Source: Ruminococcus sp. UBA7477
Lineage (GTDB): Bacteria; Bacillota; Clostridia; Oscillospirales; Ruminococcaceae
Length of the DNA: 18,950 bases
Direction: 5' to 3'
Assembly: GCA_002479715.1 (NCBI GenBank)
Contig: DLOT01000015.1
Location: 13,839-32,788, forward strand
Shown: one piece after another, positions 1 to 8,290 of the stretch
How the letters are laid out: every line of letters starts with the position of its first letter
Numbering within the stretch: the first letter of the stretch is position 1
Translations under genes and position numbers: made by a program
Notes under the pieces: generated by a model
The model's database searches: none
What the model saw: only the letters and a program-made list of their open reading frames with translations
Told to the model about the DNA's origin: nothing

Positions 1-2102
1 TTGCCATTTCGGCCGGAGCCGTGATCCGCACGGTGCTGTCGGCGGGGCTTGACAAGGAAACAAACAGCCCCTATGCGGATATTGGCGCCTACGGAGCTAA
101 GGAAGCGTTTTGGGCGATGGTCAAGCAAGGGACAGGCTATATCGAGGAAAAGGTTGACCTCATGCGACTTGCAGCTCACATTCTGCTGACCGCTGCTTCA
201 AGAACGATGGCAAAGGAATATCTTGCGGGACTGGATAGCTTTCTCTCGTTCCCGCATCAGTCCTATTGCTATGACTTTGTTTCGGAGTGGCTGCATAATG
301 CAGATTCCATGCGGCTTTATGAAATCTCCCGCATCGTAGAGGACGAGCTGAGATTGCCGCAGCGGTTCTCCAGTCTTGCGGCTGAGGACATAGCGGCGAC
401 CGAGTGCTTCCCGTGTATCAACGAGTGCATCCTAAGAAAATTGATGGCGGAGATCGGCGACCACCTAATCAATGTGGAAGCGATCACCACCCTTGTTGAG
501 AAACGCCGGACGATGGTTTGGTATGACCTCACGCAGCACTACTATGAGGGCGTTTTACAAATTGCCAATATGCAGGCGTTTTATAAAGAACACGCAGACG
601 GATTCCATACCACTGACCCCAAAAAGGTTTGGAAGGCATATACTGATGTCTACTACAAAATGGATACCTACTACCGCCTGTTCCACCTTGCATTTGCGAA
701 CAGCTTGAAAGCGTCAAATCCTGAACTGGAAGATCTGTTCAAACAGAGCGCAGAGGTTGTCGAAGGATTGTATAAGAATTGGTTCCTCGGCGAGCTTGGC
801 GGCAACTGGACAACGGTTTGCGCTGACGAGCTGAACGAGTACGGCCAAATCTTTGAGATACCGAAGCAGAGCGACTTCTACCGTGACAGAATCAGTCAAG
901 CGGACGGCAGAGTCTACGTCATCGTTTCCGATGCGCTGCGTTATGAGGTTGCAGCTTCGCTTTGCGAACAGCTTCGCCGGGAAACACAAGCGCAAGTAGG
1001 AATCAGCAGTATGCAGGCGATCTTCCCGACGATCACAAAGTTTGGCATGGCTGCGCTCCTGCCGCACAAAGAGTTGTCCGCACAGGTGAGAAACGAAAAG
1101 CTCACCGTTCTTGCCGATGGAAGTCTGACGGAGAGCAACTATCGAGATAAGATTTTGAAAGCGGCTGCACCTGAAAGCGTAGCTCTCAAATATGACGCCA
1201 TCATAAAGGCGAAACGTTCGGAAAGAAGCGAATGGGTCAAGGGCAAGGATGTCGTGTACATCTACCATGATACCATAGACGAGGCAAGCCATAACGCAGA
1301 TACCGCCGTCTTCCCGGCTTGTAATGACGCTATTGAGGAAATCAAGAACCTGATTCGGATCATCGTGAACGATTTCGGTGGTGCTAACATCCTTGTAACT
1401 GCCGACCACGGCTTCCTCTATACGTACAGCCCGCTGTCGGAAGATGAAAAAGTCGATAAGACGAACTTCAACAGTCAGGATGTGGAGTACGGAAGACGGT
1501 ACGCCATTATGAAAAAAGGCGCTTCGCCGGACTATTTGATGCCCGTGAAGTTCTTGGACGGAAAGACCGAGTTTGACGCTTTTGCTCCGAGGGAAAACAC
1601 CCGTATCAAGATGAACGGCGGCGGGATGAACTTCGTGCATGGCGGCGTCAGCTTGCAGGAAATGGTCGTTCCCGTTATTGAGTATCATTTCCTCCGTAAC
1701 GCCTCTAAAGAGTATCGCAGAAATAAGCAGAAGTATGATACTAAGCCCGTCACGGTGAATCTGCTTACTTCCAGTAGAAAAATCAGCAACATGATCTTCT
1801 CGCTCAACTTCTATCAAAAAGAGGCGGTTAGCGGGAACCGTGAAGCTGCAACCTATATTCTGTACTTCGCTGACGCCAGCGGAAAACAAATCAGCGATAC
1901 GCAGAAAATCATAGCTGACAAGACTGCTGCAAGCAGTCAGGAGCGAACCTTTAGATGTACCTTCAATTTGAAGCCGCTGTCATATAATAACACCGAAACA
2001 TACTACCTCATCATTGCGGATGAAAGCGGACTTGGCATCCCGCAAAAAGAGGAATTTCAGATCGACATTGCGTTTGCGGTGGATGAGTTTAACTTCTTCT
2101 AA
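1..2102 (+). CDS. pglZ: BREX type 1 phosphatase-like protein PglZ, 5'-truncated by the window edge
   Basis: The reading frame is open from base 3, and the GTG at 21 is only an internal codon, so the true start lies upstream. About 699 residues are visible, against roughly 830-880 usual for BREX-1 PglZ. Alkaline-phosphatase-superfamily features are readable: VSDALRYE around nt 925-950, YHDTIDEASHNAD around 1263-1303 and VTADHGFLYT around 1393-1422, all metal-ligand-type segments. In BREX, PglZ is needed for both host methylation and phage exclusion, but its exact reaction is not settled. The C-terminal ~200 residues resemble the beta-sandwich tail of PglZ type A. brxL follows after 17 bases with its own AACGGAGG site, matching the canonical pglZ-brxL order at the end of type 1 operons. 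The brxA, brxB, brxC and pglX genes should lie upstream, outside the window. Confidence 0.9.
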   Translation, partial: AISAGAVIRTVLSAGLDKETNSPYADIGAYGAKEAFWAMVKQGTGYIEEKVDLMRLAAHILLTAASRTMAKEYLAGLDSFLSFPHQSYCYDFVSEWLHNADSMRLYEISRIVEDELRLPQRFSSLAAEDIAATECFPCINECILRKLMAEIGDHLINVEAITTLVEKRRTMVWYDLTQHYYEGVLQIANMQAFYKEHADGFHTTDPKKVWKAYTDVYYKMDTYYRLFHLAFANSLKASNPELEDLFKQSAEVVEGLYKNWFLGELGGNWTTVCADELNEYGQIFEIPKQSDFYRDRISQADGRVYVIVSDALRYEVAASLCEQLRRETQAQVGISSMQAIFPTITKFGMAALLPHKELSAQVRNEKLTVLADGSLTESNYRDKILKAAAPESVALKYDAIIKAKRSERSEWVKGKDVVYIYHDTIDEASHNADTAVFPACNDAIEEIKNLIRIIVNDFGGANILVTADHGFLYTYSPLSEDEKVDKTNFNSQDVEYGRRYAIMKKGASPDYLMPVKFLDGKTEFDAFAPRENTRIKMNGGGMNFVHGGVSLQEMVVPVIEYHFLRNASKEYRRNKQKYDTKPVTVNLLTSSRKISNMIFSLNFYQKEAVSGNREAATYILYFADASGKQISDTQKIIADKTAASSQERTFRCTFNLKPLSYNNTETYYLIIADESGLGIPQKEEFQIDIAFAVDEFNFF

Positions 2103-2119
2103 TAGAACGGAGGATTCTT

Positions 2120-4180
2120 ATGGCTGAGAACGAGCAAGTCACGAGCAAGCGTGAAACAATCAAAGAAAAGCTCCGTCAGACCTTTGATGGACGAATTGTC
2201 CGCAAGGATTTGACAAAGCACATTAAAGAGGGAGCGAATGTCCCGGTCTATGTACTTGAATTTTTACTGGGACAGTATTGTTCCTCTGATGAGCCGGAAG
2301 TGATCGAAAAAGGCGTTGCCAATGTCAAAAAAATCCTTTCGGATAACTATGTGCGCCCTGACGAGGCACAAAAGATATTGTCTTTGCTCCGGCAAAGAGG
2401 GTCATATACCGTGATTGACAAGATCACAGTAAATCTGAACATTAAAAAGGATTCCTATGAAGCGGAGTTCTCCAACCTTGGAATCAAGGCGATCCCGATC
2501 AGCGAGGATTACCCATCCAAATATGACCGTCTGCTGTGTGGCGGCATTTGGTGCATCGTGCAGCTTGACTATGAGTTTATCGAGGAAGACAAGGGCGCTT
2601 CGCCGATCCATATCCGCAAGCTGACACCGATACAGATGCCCCGTGTTGATATTGGCGAGCTGAAAGACGGGAGGAAAGCGTTCACAAAGGAAGAATGGCT
2701 TGACATCCTGATGCGCTCAATCGGCATGGAGCCGGATATGCTCAATGACCGTGAGAAATGGCTTCTGCTTGGAAGAATGATTCCTCTCGTTGAGAACAAT
2801 TACAACCTGTGCGAGCTTGGCCCTCGCAGTACGGGCAAGTCGCATATTTACAAAGAGATTTCGCCCAACAGCATCCTTGTATCGGGTGGGCAGACTACGG
2901 TTGCCAATTTGTTCTATAACATGGGACGGAAAACAGTCGGTCTTGTCGGTCTGTGGGACTGCGTGGCTTTTGATGAGGTAGCAGGAATCAATTTCAAGGA
3001 GAAAGACGGCATACAGATCATGAAGGACTATATGGCGTCCGGCTCCTTTGCCCGTGGCAAAGAAGAAAAGGCGGCAACAGCTTCTATGGTCTTTGTCGGG
3101 AATATCAATCAGAGTGTCGATGTGCTGCTGAAAACATCCAGTCTATTTGACCCGTTCCCGCCCGAAATGGGTACGGACACGGCTTTCTTGGATCGTATTC
3201 ATTGTTATATCCCCGGATGGGAAATCCCTAAGTTTCGCCCGGAACATTTTACAGACGATTATGGGTTTATCACCGACTACCTCGCAGAGTTTATTCGTGA
3301 GCTTCGCAAGGAACAGCACGGAGATGCGATTGAGAAATATTTTCGCCTTGGAAAGAATCTGAATCAGCGTGACACGATTGCGGTTCGCAAAACCGTCGGC
3401 GGACTTATCAAGCTACTATACCCGGACGGAGAGTACACAAAAGACGATCTTGAAGAAATCCTGCGCTATGCCCTTGAGATGCGCCGCAGAGTTAAAGAGC
3501 AGCTCAAGAAGCTCGGCGGCATGGAGTTTTACGATGTCAATTTCTCCTACATTGACAACGATACCTTTGAGGAACACTTTGTTTCCGTCCCTGAGCAGGG
3601 CGGCGGCAAGCTGATCCCGGAGGGAATGTGCAATCCCGGACAGGTCTATACTGTGTCGCAAGGCAAATCCGGCATGATCGGCGTGTTCAGATTGGAAAGT
3701 CAGATGCTTCCCGGCAACGGGAAATTTGAGCGAACGGGTCTTGGTTCGGATGGAAAATGCAAGGAAGCCGCAAACACAGCTTTCAACTATTTGAAAGCAA
3801 ACGGGAACCGAATCAGCGGCAGCATCAGCACAACGACGAAGGATTACATCATAAACTATCAAGACCTTCAGGGAATCGGAATGACACAGAGACTTGCGCT
3901 GCCGTCACTCATTGCGCTATGCTCCATCAGTTTGAGCAAGCCGACGATTTTCTCCCTTGCGGTACTTGGCGAGATCAGCATTGCGGGAACTATGCTCAAA
4001 GTGGATGAACTGGCGAACGCCTTGCAAGTATGTCATGATAGCGGCGCAAAGAAGGTGCTTTTGCCCATAACGTCTGCACCCGACCTCGGAACGGTTCCGT
4101 CGGAGCTGATCGGGAGTTTCAATATCATTTTTTACAGCAACCCTGAGGATGCCGTGTTCAAGGCTTTAGGGGTCGAATAA
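2120..4180 (+). CDS. brxL: BREX Lon-like AAA+ protein BrxL
   Basis: This 686-residue protein is the usual length for BrxL. The ATG at 2120 is preceded by CGGAGG. The N-terminal ~180 residues are a BrxL-type domain. The AAA+ core has Walker A GPRSTGKS at residues 234-241 and Walker B VAFDEV at about 282-287. The C-terminal ~170 residues are Lon-like (IGMTQRLALPSL, then AGAKKVLLP-like text near the end). In known BREX systems BrxL is a DNA-binding AAA+ ring required for phage restriction but generally not for methylation. By eye, the residue aligned with the Lon catalytic lysine appears to be alanine, so proteolysis is doubtful. Only 24 bases separate it from the next gene, suggesting that the transcript continues into the unknown genes downstream. 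Confidence 0.93.
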   Translation: MAENEQVTSKRETIKEKLRQTFDGRIVRKDLTKHIKEGANVPVYVLEFLLGQYCSSDEPEVIEKGVANVKKILSDNYVRPDEAQKILSLLRQRGSYTVIDKITVNLNIKKDSYEAEFSNLGIKAIPISEDYPSKYDRLLCGGIWCIVQLDYEFIEEDKGASPIHIRKLTPIQMPRVDIGELKDGRKAFTKEEWLDILMRSIGMEPDMLNDREKWLLLGRMIPLVENNYNLCELGPRSTGKSHIYKEISPNSILVSGGQTTVANLFYNMGRKTVGLVGLWDCVAFDEVAGINFKEKDGIQIMKDYMASGSFARGKEEKAATASMVFVGNINQSVDVLLKTSSLFDPFPPEMGTDTAFLDRIHCYIPGWEIPKFRPEHFTDDYGFITDYLAEFIRELRKEQHGDAIEKYFRLGKNLNQRDTIAVRKTVGGLIKLLYPDGEYTKDDLEEILRYALEMRRRVKEQLKKLGGMEFYDVNFSYIDNDTFEEHFVSVPEQGGGKLIPEGMCNPGQVYTVSQGKSGMIGVFRLESQMLPGNGKFERTGLGSDGKCKEAANTAFNYLKANGNRISGSISTTTKDYIINYQDLQGIGMTQRLALPSLIALCSISLSKPTIFSLAVLGEISIAGTMLKVDELANALQVCHDSGAKKVLLPITSAPDLGTVPSELIGSFNIIFYSNPEDAVFKALGVE

Positions 4181-4204
4181 GAAGAAAAATGGAGGTGTTG
4201 AACG

Positions 4205-4939
4205 ATGGCTCGACACAAAAAATCGAATAAAAAGAGCAGCAAGTGTCCTGAACCGTTCAACACGCTTCTCGACCTTGCCCAAGCTGCCACTTTGGATTAT
4301 ATCTTTTATAAGCGGCGGCAGAAAAACCGTGATAAAAGAAACAAGATAGACCCTTATGCTGCAACCGGGATTGCTATGGGTATGGGGAAAATCAAAAACA
4401 CAGAGGACTTGATTCGGTTCGGAGGATTCCTCGGAGCAATGGGCGCTTTTGATGATGACGATGACCCCTCTTGGGAATATGGAGACATTGGAACAAGTTT
4501 TCAGAAGCCATTGAATAACCAGTATGCGTGGCGTCTGAATTGTCAAGACGGCAGCAAATATGGCATTTACCCGGAACAGTATCAAACAAAAGCGCAGTAT
4601 GACTTTGCCCTTCGTAAAGCCGAGTTAGAGGAAAGGGAAAGAGATGCTCCACAGGAACAGTCAAGCAGAAGTGACCCGGATGATTCCACGCCTAAAGATG
4701 TATCGAAATATGCGGTAAGGATTTATTGTCGGGTGTCTCGGCTTGACAACGGGAAAAACGAGTATTATCTATCGCAGACCGAGGACATCAGTATTGGTTC
4801 CAAGGTTCTCGTCCTTGATGAGAACGGAGAACTGATAGCAGGAGTTGTTCTTTCGGTAGAAAAGCACACAGATGAAACAGCGCCCATTGACGCCGCCACA
4901 GCAAGATATATTGTTAGAGAGGATAGCAGCGATGTCTGA
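4205..4939 (+). CDS. Unknown protein with one W-R/D-G repeat and a beta-rich C-terminal domain
   Basis: I do not recognise a named family. The protein has 244 residues. The ATG has GGAGGTG 8 bases upstream, 10 bases after the brxL stop, so it is probably co-transcribed with brxL. Residues 1-50 are very basic (KKSNKKSSK). Residues 50-80 are glycine/alanine-rich and hydrophobic (ATGIAMGMGK, GGFLGAMGAF), and are followed by the acidic run DDDDD. One W-R-x4-D-G-x2-Y-G-x2-P-x2-Y-x4-x-Y-x2-A-L repeat starts at W109. Residues 168-240 form a domain also found at the C-terminus of the protein at 5721-7676: YC-V, then EDI-IG-VLVL, then G-V-SVEK and a final R. The IG-V spacing recalls small SH3/OB-like beta barrels, which is inference only. 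Its stop overlaps the next start. Confidence 0.8.
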   Translation: MARHKKSNKKSSKCPEPFNTLLDLAQAATLDYIFYKRRQKNRDKRNKIDPYAATGIAMGMGKIKNTEDLIRFGGFLGAMGAFDDDDDPSWEYGDIGTSFQKPLNNQYAWRLNCQDGSKYGIYPEQYQTKAQYDFALRKAELEERERDAPQEQSSRSDPDDSTPKDVSKYAVRIYCRVSRLDNGKNEYYLSQTEDISIGSKVLVLDENGELIAGVVLSVEKHTDETAPIDAATARYIVREDSSDV

Positions 4940-5411
4940 AAAGCTAATTCAGCAAAAGATTCAACAGTTTAAGAACTTTGAGGGAAAGCCAAAGAAAATC
5001 ACTTTGGTTTCTTCCCCGTGCTATTTTCTTGAACCGCCCGCAGATGATGATCCGAGAACGCAGAAATTGACGATTACCGAAAAGGGACGGGTTTCCTTTT
5101 CGTCAATCAACTATTCATTCCCACCATCAAAAAAAAGCTGTGGTGAATGGAGAAAAGTAACCCTCGAAAAACCGCAAGCAGCCGAATTGCTTGATAAGAT
5201 CGTTGAACCGTTCAAAGAGTATGAGGTTGCCGCTTATGTTACCGATATAGGAACATGGGAACTGACAATCGTGAATACCGACGATGAAACATTCAAATTT
5301 TTCGGGTCACTTGAAGACGGTACATTTCACAATGCAAAAAGTGTGTCGGATGCGATTCGTGAATCCCTGCTAATGAACGATCTCTTTTGTTTTGACGGCG
5401 GATGCGAGTAA
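4932..5411 (+). CDS. Unknown 159-residue protein, translationally coupled to the previous gene
   Basis: I chose the ATG at 4932 over an in-frame ATG at 4872. It has AGAGG about 11 bases upstream and overlaps the previous stop by 8 bases (ATGTCTGA), a typical coupling arrangement. No family recognised. It has a lysine/glutamine-rich amphipathic start (KLIQQKIQQFKNF), then an alternating polar/hydrophobic body (KITLVSSPCYF, LTITEKGRVSF, AAYVTDIGTWELTIVNTD) suggesting a beta-sheet protein. The C-terminus is helical (SVSDAIRESLLMNDLF) and ends FDGGCE. No signal peptide or membrane segment is visible. Position within the brxL-downstream run is the only functional hint. Confidence 0.75.
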   Translation: MSEKLIQQKIQQFKNFEGKPKKITLVSSPCYFLEPPADDDPRTQKLTITEKGRVSFSSINYSFPPSKKSCGEWRKVTLEKPQAAELLDKIVEPFKEYEVAAYVTDIGTWELTIVNTDDETFKFFGSLEDGTFHNAKSVSDAIRESLLMNDLFCFDGGCE

Positions 5412-5430
5412 AGGTCAAGGAGTGTTTCTT

Positions 5431-5649
5431 ATGAAAAAGAAGAAAGAATCCGATCCTATGTTTACAAAAAAGGGCGCATGGCTTTGGCTATTATGCGCTC
5501 CAGCCGCTCTTATTGTTTCCGCACACTATGATACGAAGACGAACAAAAAGAAGCGGGCTGAGAAAAAGGCAAGAAAGGAAGCGGAGTTCCGAAAAAGCTG
5601 GAGACTTCACGATGAATTTGATTGGTGGCAAGATAATCAGGGCTTATGA
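5431..5649 (+). CDS. Small single-pass membrane protein, unknown
   Basis: 72 residues. The start at ATG 5431 is set by AAGGAG at 5416-5421. A longer in-frame start at 5392 would lie inside the previous gene. Residues 1-14 are lysine-rich, residues about 16-32 are hydrophobic (AWLWLLCAPAALIVSA) and fit one membrane helix, and residues 37-55 are highly basic and probably helical (KKKRAEKKARKEAEFRK). The tail carries tryptophans (SWRLHDEFDWWQ). Basic residues flank the segment on both sides, so topology is uncertain. It could anchor or partner one of the soluble neighbours, but nothing in the sequence proves this. Confidence 0.65.
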   Translation: MKKKKESDPMFTKKGAWLWLLCAPAALIVSAHYDTKTNKKKRAEKKARKEAEFRKSWRLHDEFDWWQDNQGL

Positions 5650-5666
5650 GCGCTGACTAATGTATA

Positions 5667-5699
5667 GTTCTGTGCATAAACCACGAATGTGGGCAGAAC
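5667..5699 (+). other. Stem-loop in the leader of the 5721 gene
   Basis: GTTCTG at 5667-5672 pairs with CAGAAC at 5694-5699, and inside it CCAC (5681-5684) pairs with GTGG (5689-5692) around a GAAT loop. It sits 8 bases before the AAGGAGGG ribosome binding site. There is no T-run, so it is not an obvious terminator. It may be an mRNA-stabilising or processing element. Confidence 0.4.
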
Positions 5700-5720
5700 G
5701 CCATATAAGGAGGGTTGGAG

Positions 5721-7676
5721 ATGTCAGGAAAAGGCGGAGGCAATAAGGGCTTTTGGGACGGCTTCTTTGATAATCCGTTTGGTGGAATGTTTGATTTTAA
5801 CGGTGATGGCAAAGAAGACTTGGGCGAACAATGGCTCGGATATAAGATTTTTGAGGAAGTAACAAAAGAGGAAGAAGAAAAGAATAGTGACATTTTTGGT
5901 GGCGGATCGTTGGATTCTGACGATGAGCCAGACTTTTCATGGCGGATTACCTGTGAAGATGGTTCAGAGTATGGAATTGACCCCGAAGATTATACAACAG
6001 AGGAAGACTATGAAGAAGCTCTGAACGAAGCCAAATACGCATGGCGAGACAACTGTGCGTGTATGGCTGAAACAGGTGTTGACCCGAACGAGTACGAAAC
6101 CGAACAGGACTACATGGATGCCGTGCAGGAAGAAAAGGAGTTGTGGCGTCTTGATGCGGAGGACGGCTCGGATTATGGGCTTGACCCAGAGGATTTCGAT
6201 TCCGAAGAAGAATATGCGGAAGCACTGGAGAACGCACAGTTAGGAGCTGATTTTAGTCCTGTCGTTTTTTCGAGCGGAGTCAGCCGCCCTCCAAAAAAGC
6301 GGAGAATAAAAAAAGCATCGGATTATCCGAATAAGCGCAGATATAATGCCGCCTGTGTTCTTGCGGACACCGGGACGATCTACCTTAACGATGAGTTTGA
6401 AAAGAAAGAAAAACGCTGTTGCAGATTTATCCTTGAAAAAGCGGATTCTATCCTTGCAGCAAATTATCTGTCTCACGATTCGGGATTCCTATACGCACAG
6501 GCTGTGAAAGACCACTTCACGCTCACTATTTCGCTTCCCGATGAAGACGAGAAACGGGAATACGAATTTGACGATATGATTCTAAAAATCGCAAAAAGGG
6601 ATATTCCGCTTTCCTTTGAGATTTGGGCGTGGTGCTTGGGGCAGTTTCTTCCCTATGTCGAATATGACAGTTTTGCATTGAACGACATGACAACGGATAT
6701 TTTGAACGCCTTATCCCGTTTTCCTGAAGGCTATCGGAGTAAGTTGGTTCATTATATGGACAAACACCCGGATTTCCGGGCAAAAATAATGCCAAAGGAA
6801 ACCGAGTGTTCCGTTGAACTCACTGAAATGATTGCAATAGCGATCCGTGAGGGACTAAAGGACACGGCACAGTTCATGTTTGATGCTGGACTTGCGCAGG
6901 CAAAGGGAAAATGGAAGGAAATCAATAACTTTGTCAGTTCCGTGATCCTCTATTGCAAAGACGGAGAAGAAGTCGAATCCATTGAATACTTCCGAGATGA
7001 AATGTTCGGAAAGATAAAAGAAATCCAAAATGGTATGGTGCAGGATGAGATCGACGAGTGGGAAAAGGAAATTGCTGATTACATCGAAAGCACGGAACAA
7101 GAAAGCGACCGATATGCGTATTCTCGCCGTAATGCTTGGCGCAAAACCGTACCCGATGGGAAACCGTATGGATTAGACCCGGTGTACTTTTCTTCGGAGC
7201 AGGAATACATGGACGCCTTGGAGGAAGAAAAGCACGGCTGGCGACAATGGTATGAAGGCCGGGATAACGCCGGCCTTGATCCCGTCGATTACGAAACGCA
7301 GGACGAATTCCGCAAGGCGTACAACGAACAGGTGAAAATTCAGCACCGAAAGGAACAAGAGCGGCGAGAGAGCGAATGGAAAAAAGAACAGGAATTGAAA
7401 GAGCAGGAGCGCAAAGCAAAGAGAGCAGCTCTTGAAGCTGACAAGACCATTTATACTTACTGCGGTGTTCTTTTGCCGTTTTCGGATCGCCCCTATTCGT
7501 TTATTTCGGATGTTGAGGATATTCAGATCGGCGATACCGTTGTCGTGCCTGTCGGAGAAGAAAAGAAGGAAATGGAGGGTGAAGTTGTATCTGTGGGACA
7601 ATACACCCGCCTTGGTGTCCCTTTCCCGGTGGAGAAAACAAAGCACATTCTAAGGGTGCTGAAAAAACCTCTTTGA
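5721..7676 (+). CDS. Large unknown protein with an EF-hand-like loop, five W-R/D-G repeats, a coiled coil and a beta-rich C-terminal domain
   Basis: 651 residues, from ATG 5721 with AAGGAGGG at 5707-5714 as the start-deciding site. No named family recognised. In order: a glycine-rich N-terminus; residues 25-36, DFNGDGKEDLGE, which match the calcium EF-hand loop pattern at positions 1, 3, 5, 6, 9 and 12; acidic linker; three repeats starting near W74, W108 and W142; a basic patch (PPKKRRIKK, 190-198); a mainly helical middle region (about 205-460) that I cannot assign; two more repeats near W473 and W507; a charged coiled coil (about 535-573, HRKEQERRESEWKKEQ); and a C-terminal domain (576-648) shared with the 4205-4939 protein, with EDIQIGDTVVVPVG and GEVVSVGQY. 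No signal peptide or membrane segment is seen, so it is probably cytoplasmic. It looks like a multi-domain scaffold or effector; function unknown. Confidence 0.85.
   Translation: MSGKGGGNKGFWDGFFDNPFGGMFDFNGDGKEDLGEQWLGYKIFEEVTKEEEEKNSDIFGGGSLDSDDEPDFSWRITCEDGSEYGIDPEDYTTEEDYEEALNEAKYAWRDNCACMAETGVDPNEYETEQDYMDAVQEEKELWRLDAEDGSDYGLDPEDFDSEEEYAEALENAQLGADFSPVVFSSGVSRPPKKRRIKKASDYPNKRRYNAACVLADTGTIYLNDEFEKKEKRCCRFILEKADSILAANYLSHDSGFLYAQAVKDHFTLTISLPDEDEKREYEFDDMILKIAKRDIPLSFEIWAWCLGQFLPYVEYDSFALNDMTTDILNALSRFPEGYRSKLVHYMDKHPDFRAKIMPKETECSVELTEMIAIAIREGLKDTAQFMFDAGLAQAKGKWKEINNFVSSVILYCKDGEEVESIEYFRDEMFGKIKEIQNGMVQDEIDEWEKEIADYIESTEQESDRYAYSRRNAWRKTVPDGKPYGLDPVYFSSEQEYMDALEEEKHGWRQWYEGRDNAGLDPVDYETQDEFRKAYNEQVKIQHRKEQERRESEWKKEQELKEQERKAKRAALEADKTIYTYCGVLLPFSDRPYSFISDVEDIQIGDTVVVPVGEEKKEMEGEVVSVGQYTRLGVPFPVEKTKHILRVLKKPL
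5937..6233 (+). repeat. Coding repeats 1-3 of the W-R/D-G module
   Basis: Three consecutive ~34-residue units with pattern W-R-x4-D-G-x2-Y-G-[IL]-D-P-E-D-[YF]-x-[ST]-E-E-x-Y-x2-A-L. Unit 2 has lost D-G and Y (ACMAETGVDP). They are diverged at DNA level, so this is an old protein repeat, not a recent DNA duplication. Confidence 0.8.
7131..7319 (+). repeat. Coding repeats 4-5 of the W-R/D-G module
   Basis: Two further units near W473 (PDGKPYGLDPVYF, EQEYMDAL) and W507 (GRDNAGLDPVDY, QDEFRKAY), separated from units 1-3 by ~300 residues and directly followed by the coiled coil. Confidence 0.8.
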
Positions 7677-7727
7677 TTAAGTTGATGCGATGGACTTTAT
7701 TATGAGCATGGCGGGAAGTGATGAGAT

Positions 7728-8114
7728 ATGTGGAACCACCTGACTCAATATTCGGTAAAACCTGAAAGAAGAGCGTTAGAGGTCGTTTATAGATACTTGC
7801 AGCTCGGTATGTTGACAAATCCCGAATGTAATCTTGCGTCGAACAGTTCTTTGATTGCAGGCGGGACAGTGTTTTCTCGTGATAAAGGGACTTTGCCAAA
7901 TGATTTTGATACTTTCCGCAGAAAGGTGTCATCTGCCGACTGGGATGTTCTTATGTGCGTTGCAGGGACGGAGAGCAGCGACAGCAGAAGGGTTGTTTTA
8001 CTGTACCTGAGAAACGAAAACTTATTCACGGTGAACTTCCCATCCGCAAATACCATGAGCGAAAACGAGAATGAAATACTGAAATGGCTGGCTCGTGAAG
8101 TGAGTCATGCGTGA
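7728..8114 (+). CDS. Unknown 128-residue protein
   Basis: No family recognised. The ATG at 7728 follows only a weak site (GGGAAG at 7713-7718) and starts 51 bases after the previous stop. Visible text: a tryptophan-bearing start (MWNHLTQY), a helix with RRALEVVYRYLQLG, a middle with NSSLIAGGTVFSRD, then strands (WDVLMCVAG, RRVVLLYLR, LFTVNFPSA) and a helical end (ENEILKWLAREV). This looks like a small alpha/beta domain. It has no signal peptide or membrane segment. It is the last gene before the riboswitch promoter, and a GGGG/CCCC hairpin without T-run lies just after it (about 8123-8143). Confidence 0.65.
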   Translation: MWNHLTQYSVKPERRALEVVYRYLQLGMLTNPECNLASNSSLIAGGTVFSRDKGTLPNDFDTFRRKVSSADWDVLMCVAGTESSDSRRVVLLYLRNENLFTVNFPSANTMSENENEILKWLAREVSHA

Positions 8115-8169
8115 AATCATAAATTGGGGATTATCTCGCCCCAAACACCCTGAATTGGCGCTCGAACTC

Positions 8170-8198
8170 TTGACAAATCGTCCTTTTTGATGTATAAT
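8170..8198 (+). promoter_or_regulatory. Consensus sigma-A promoter driving the riboswitch
   Basis: TTGACA (8170-8175), a 17-base spacer and TATAAT (8193-8198): a perfect vegetative promoter. Transcription should begin near 8204-8206, exactly at the 5' strand of the aptamer's P1 helix. Confidence 0.88.
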
Positions 8199-8203
8199 AA
8201 ATT

Positions 8204-8290
8204 CACCTATTAAGAGTGCGTGAGGGACAAGCCCGTTGACCGCACAGCAACCTGCCGAAAGGTAAGGTGCTAATGCTTGACCGATGGGTG
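8204..8290 (+). ncRNA. SAM-I-clan riboswitch aptamer (compact, no P4 helix seen)
   Basis: The core matches SAM-I text in order: AAGAG, GAGGGAC-GCCC, CAGCAACC, a GAAA-capped hairpin, AGGTGCTAA, GATG. Helices: P1 8204-8211 with 8283-8290 (8 pairs, two wobbles); P2 8216-8220 with 8241-8245, with kink-turn-like TGA/GAC flanks and an inner GGG/CCC stem; P3 8250-8256 with 8261-8268 around GAAA, with one bulged A. Loop bases AAGC (8229-8232) can pair with GCT after P3, as in the SAM-I pseudoknot. The segment after GCTAA is only ~9 bases before P1 closes, so the usual P4 is missing. P1's 3' strand doubles as antiterminator strand. Ligand S-adenosylmethionine is inferred from the conserved core. Confidence 0.83.

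Noticed and set aside
714..1889. 391-codon open frame on the minus strand
   Set aside because: It is the shadow of pglZ. The plus frame has clear family motifs and the minus translation has none.
8123..8143. TTGGGG/CCCCAA hairpin after the 7728 gene as a terminator
   Set aside because: No T-run follows on either strand; kept only as a comment on that gene.
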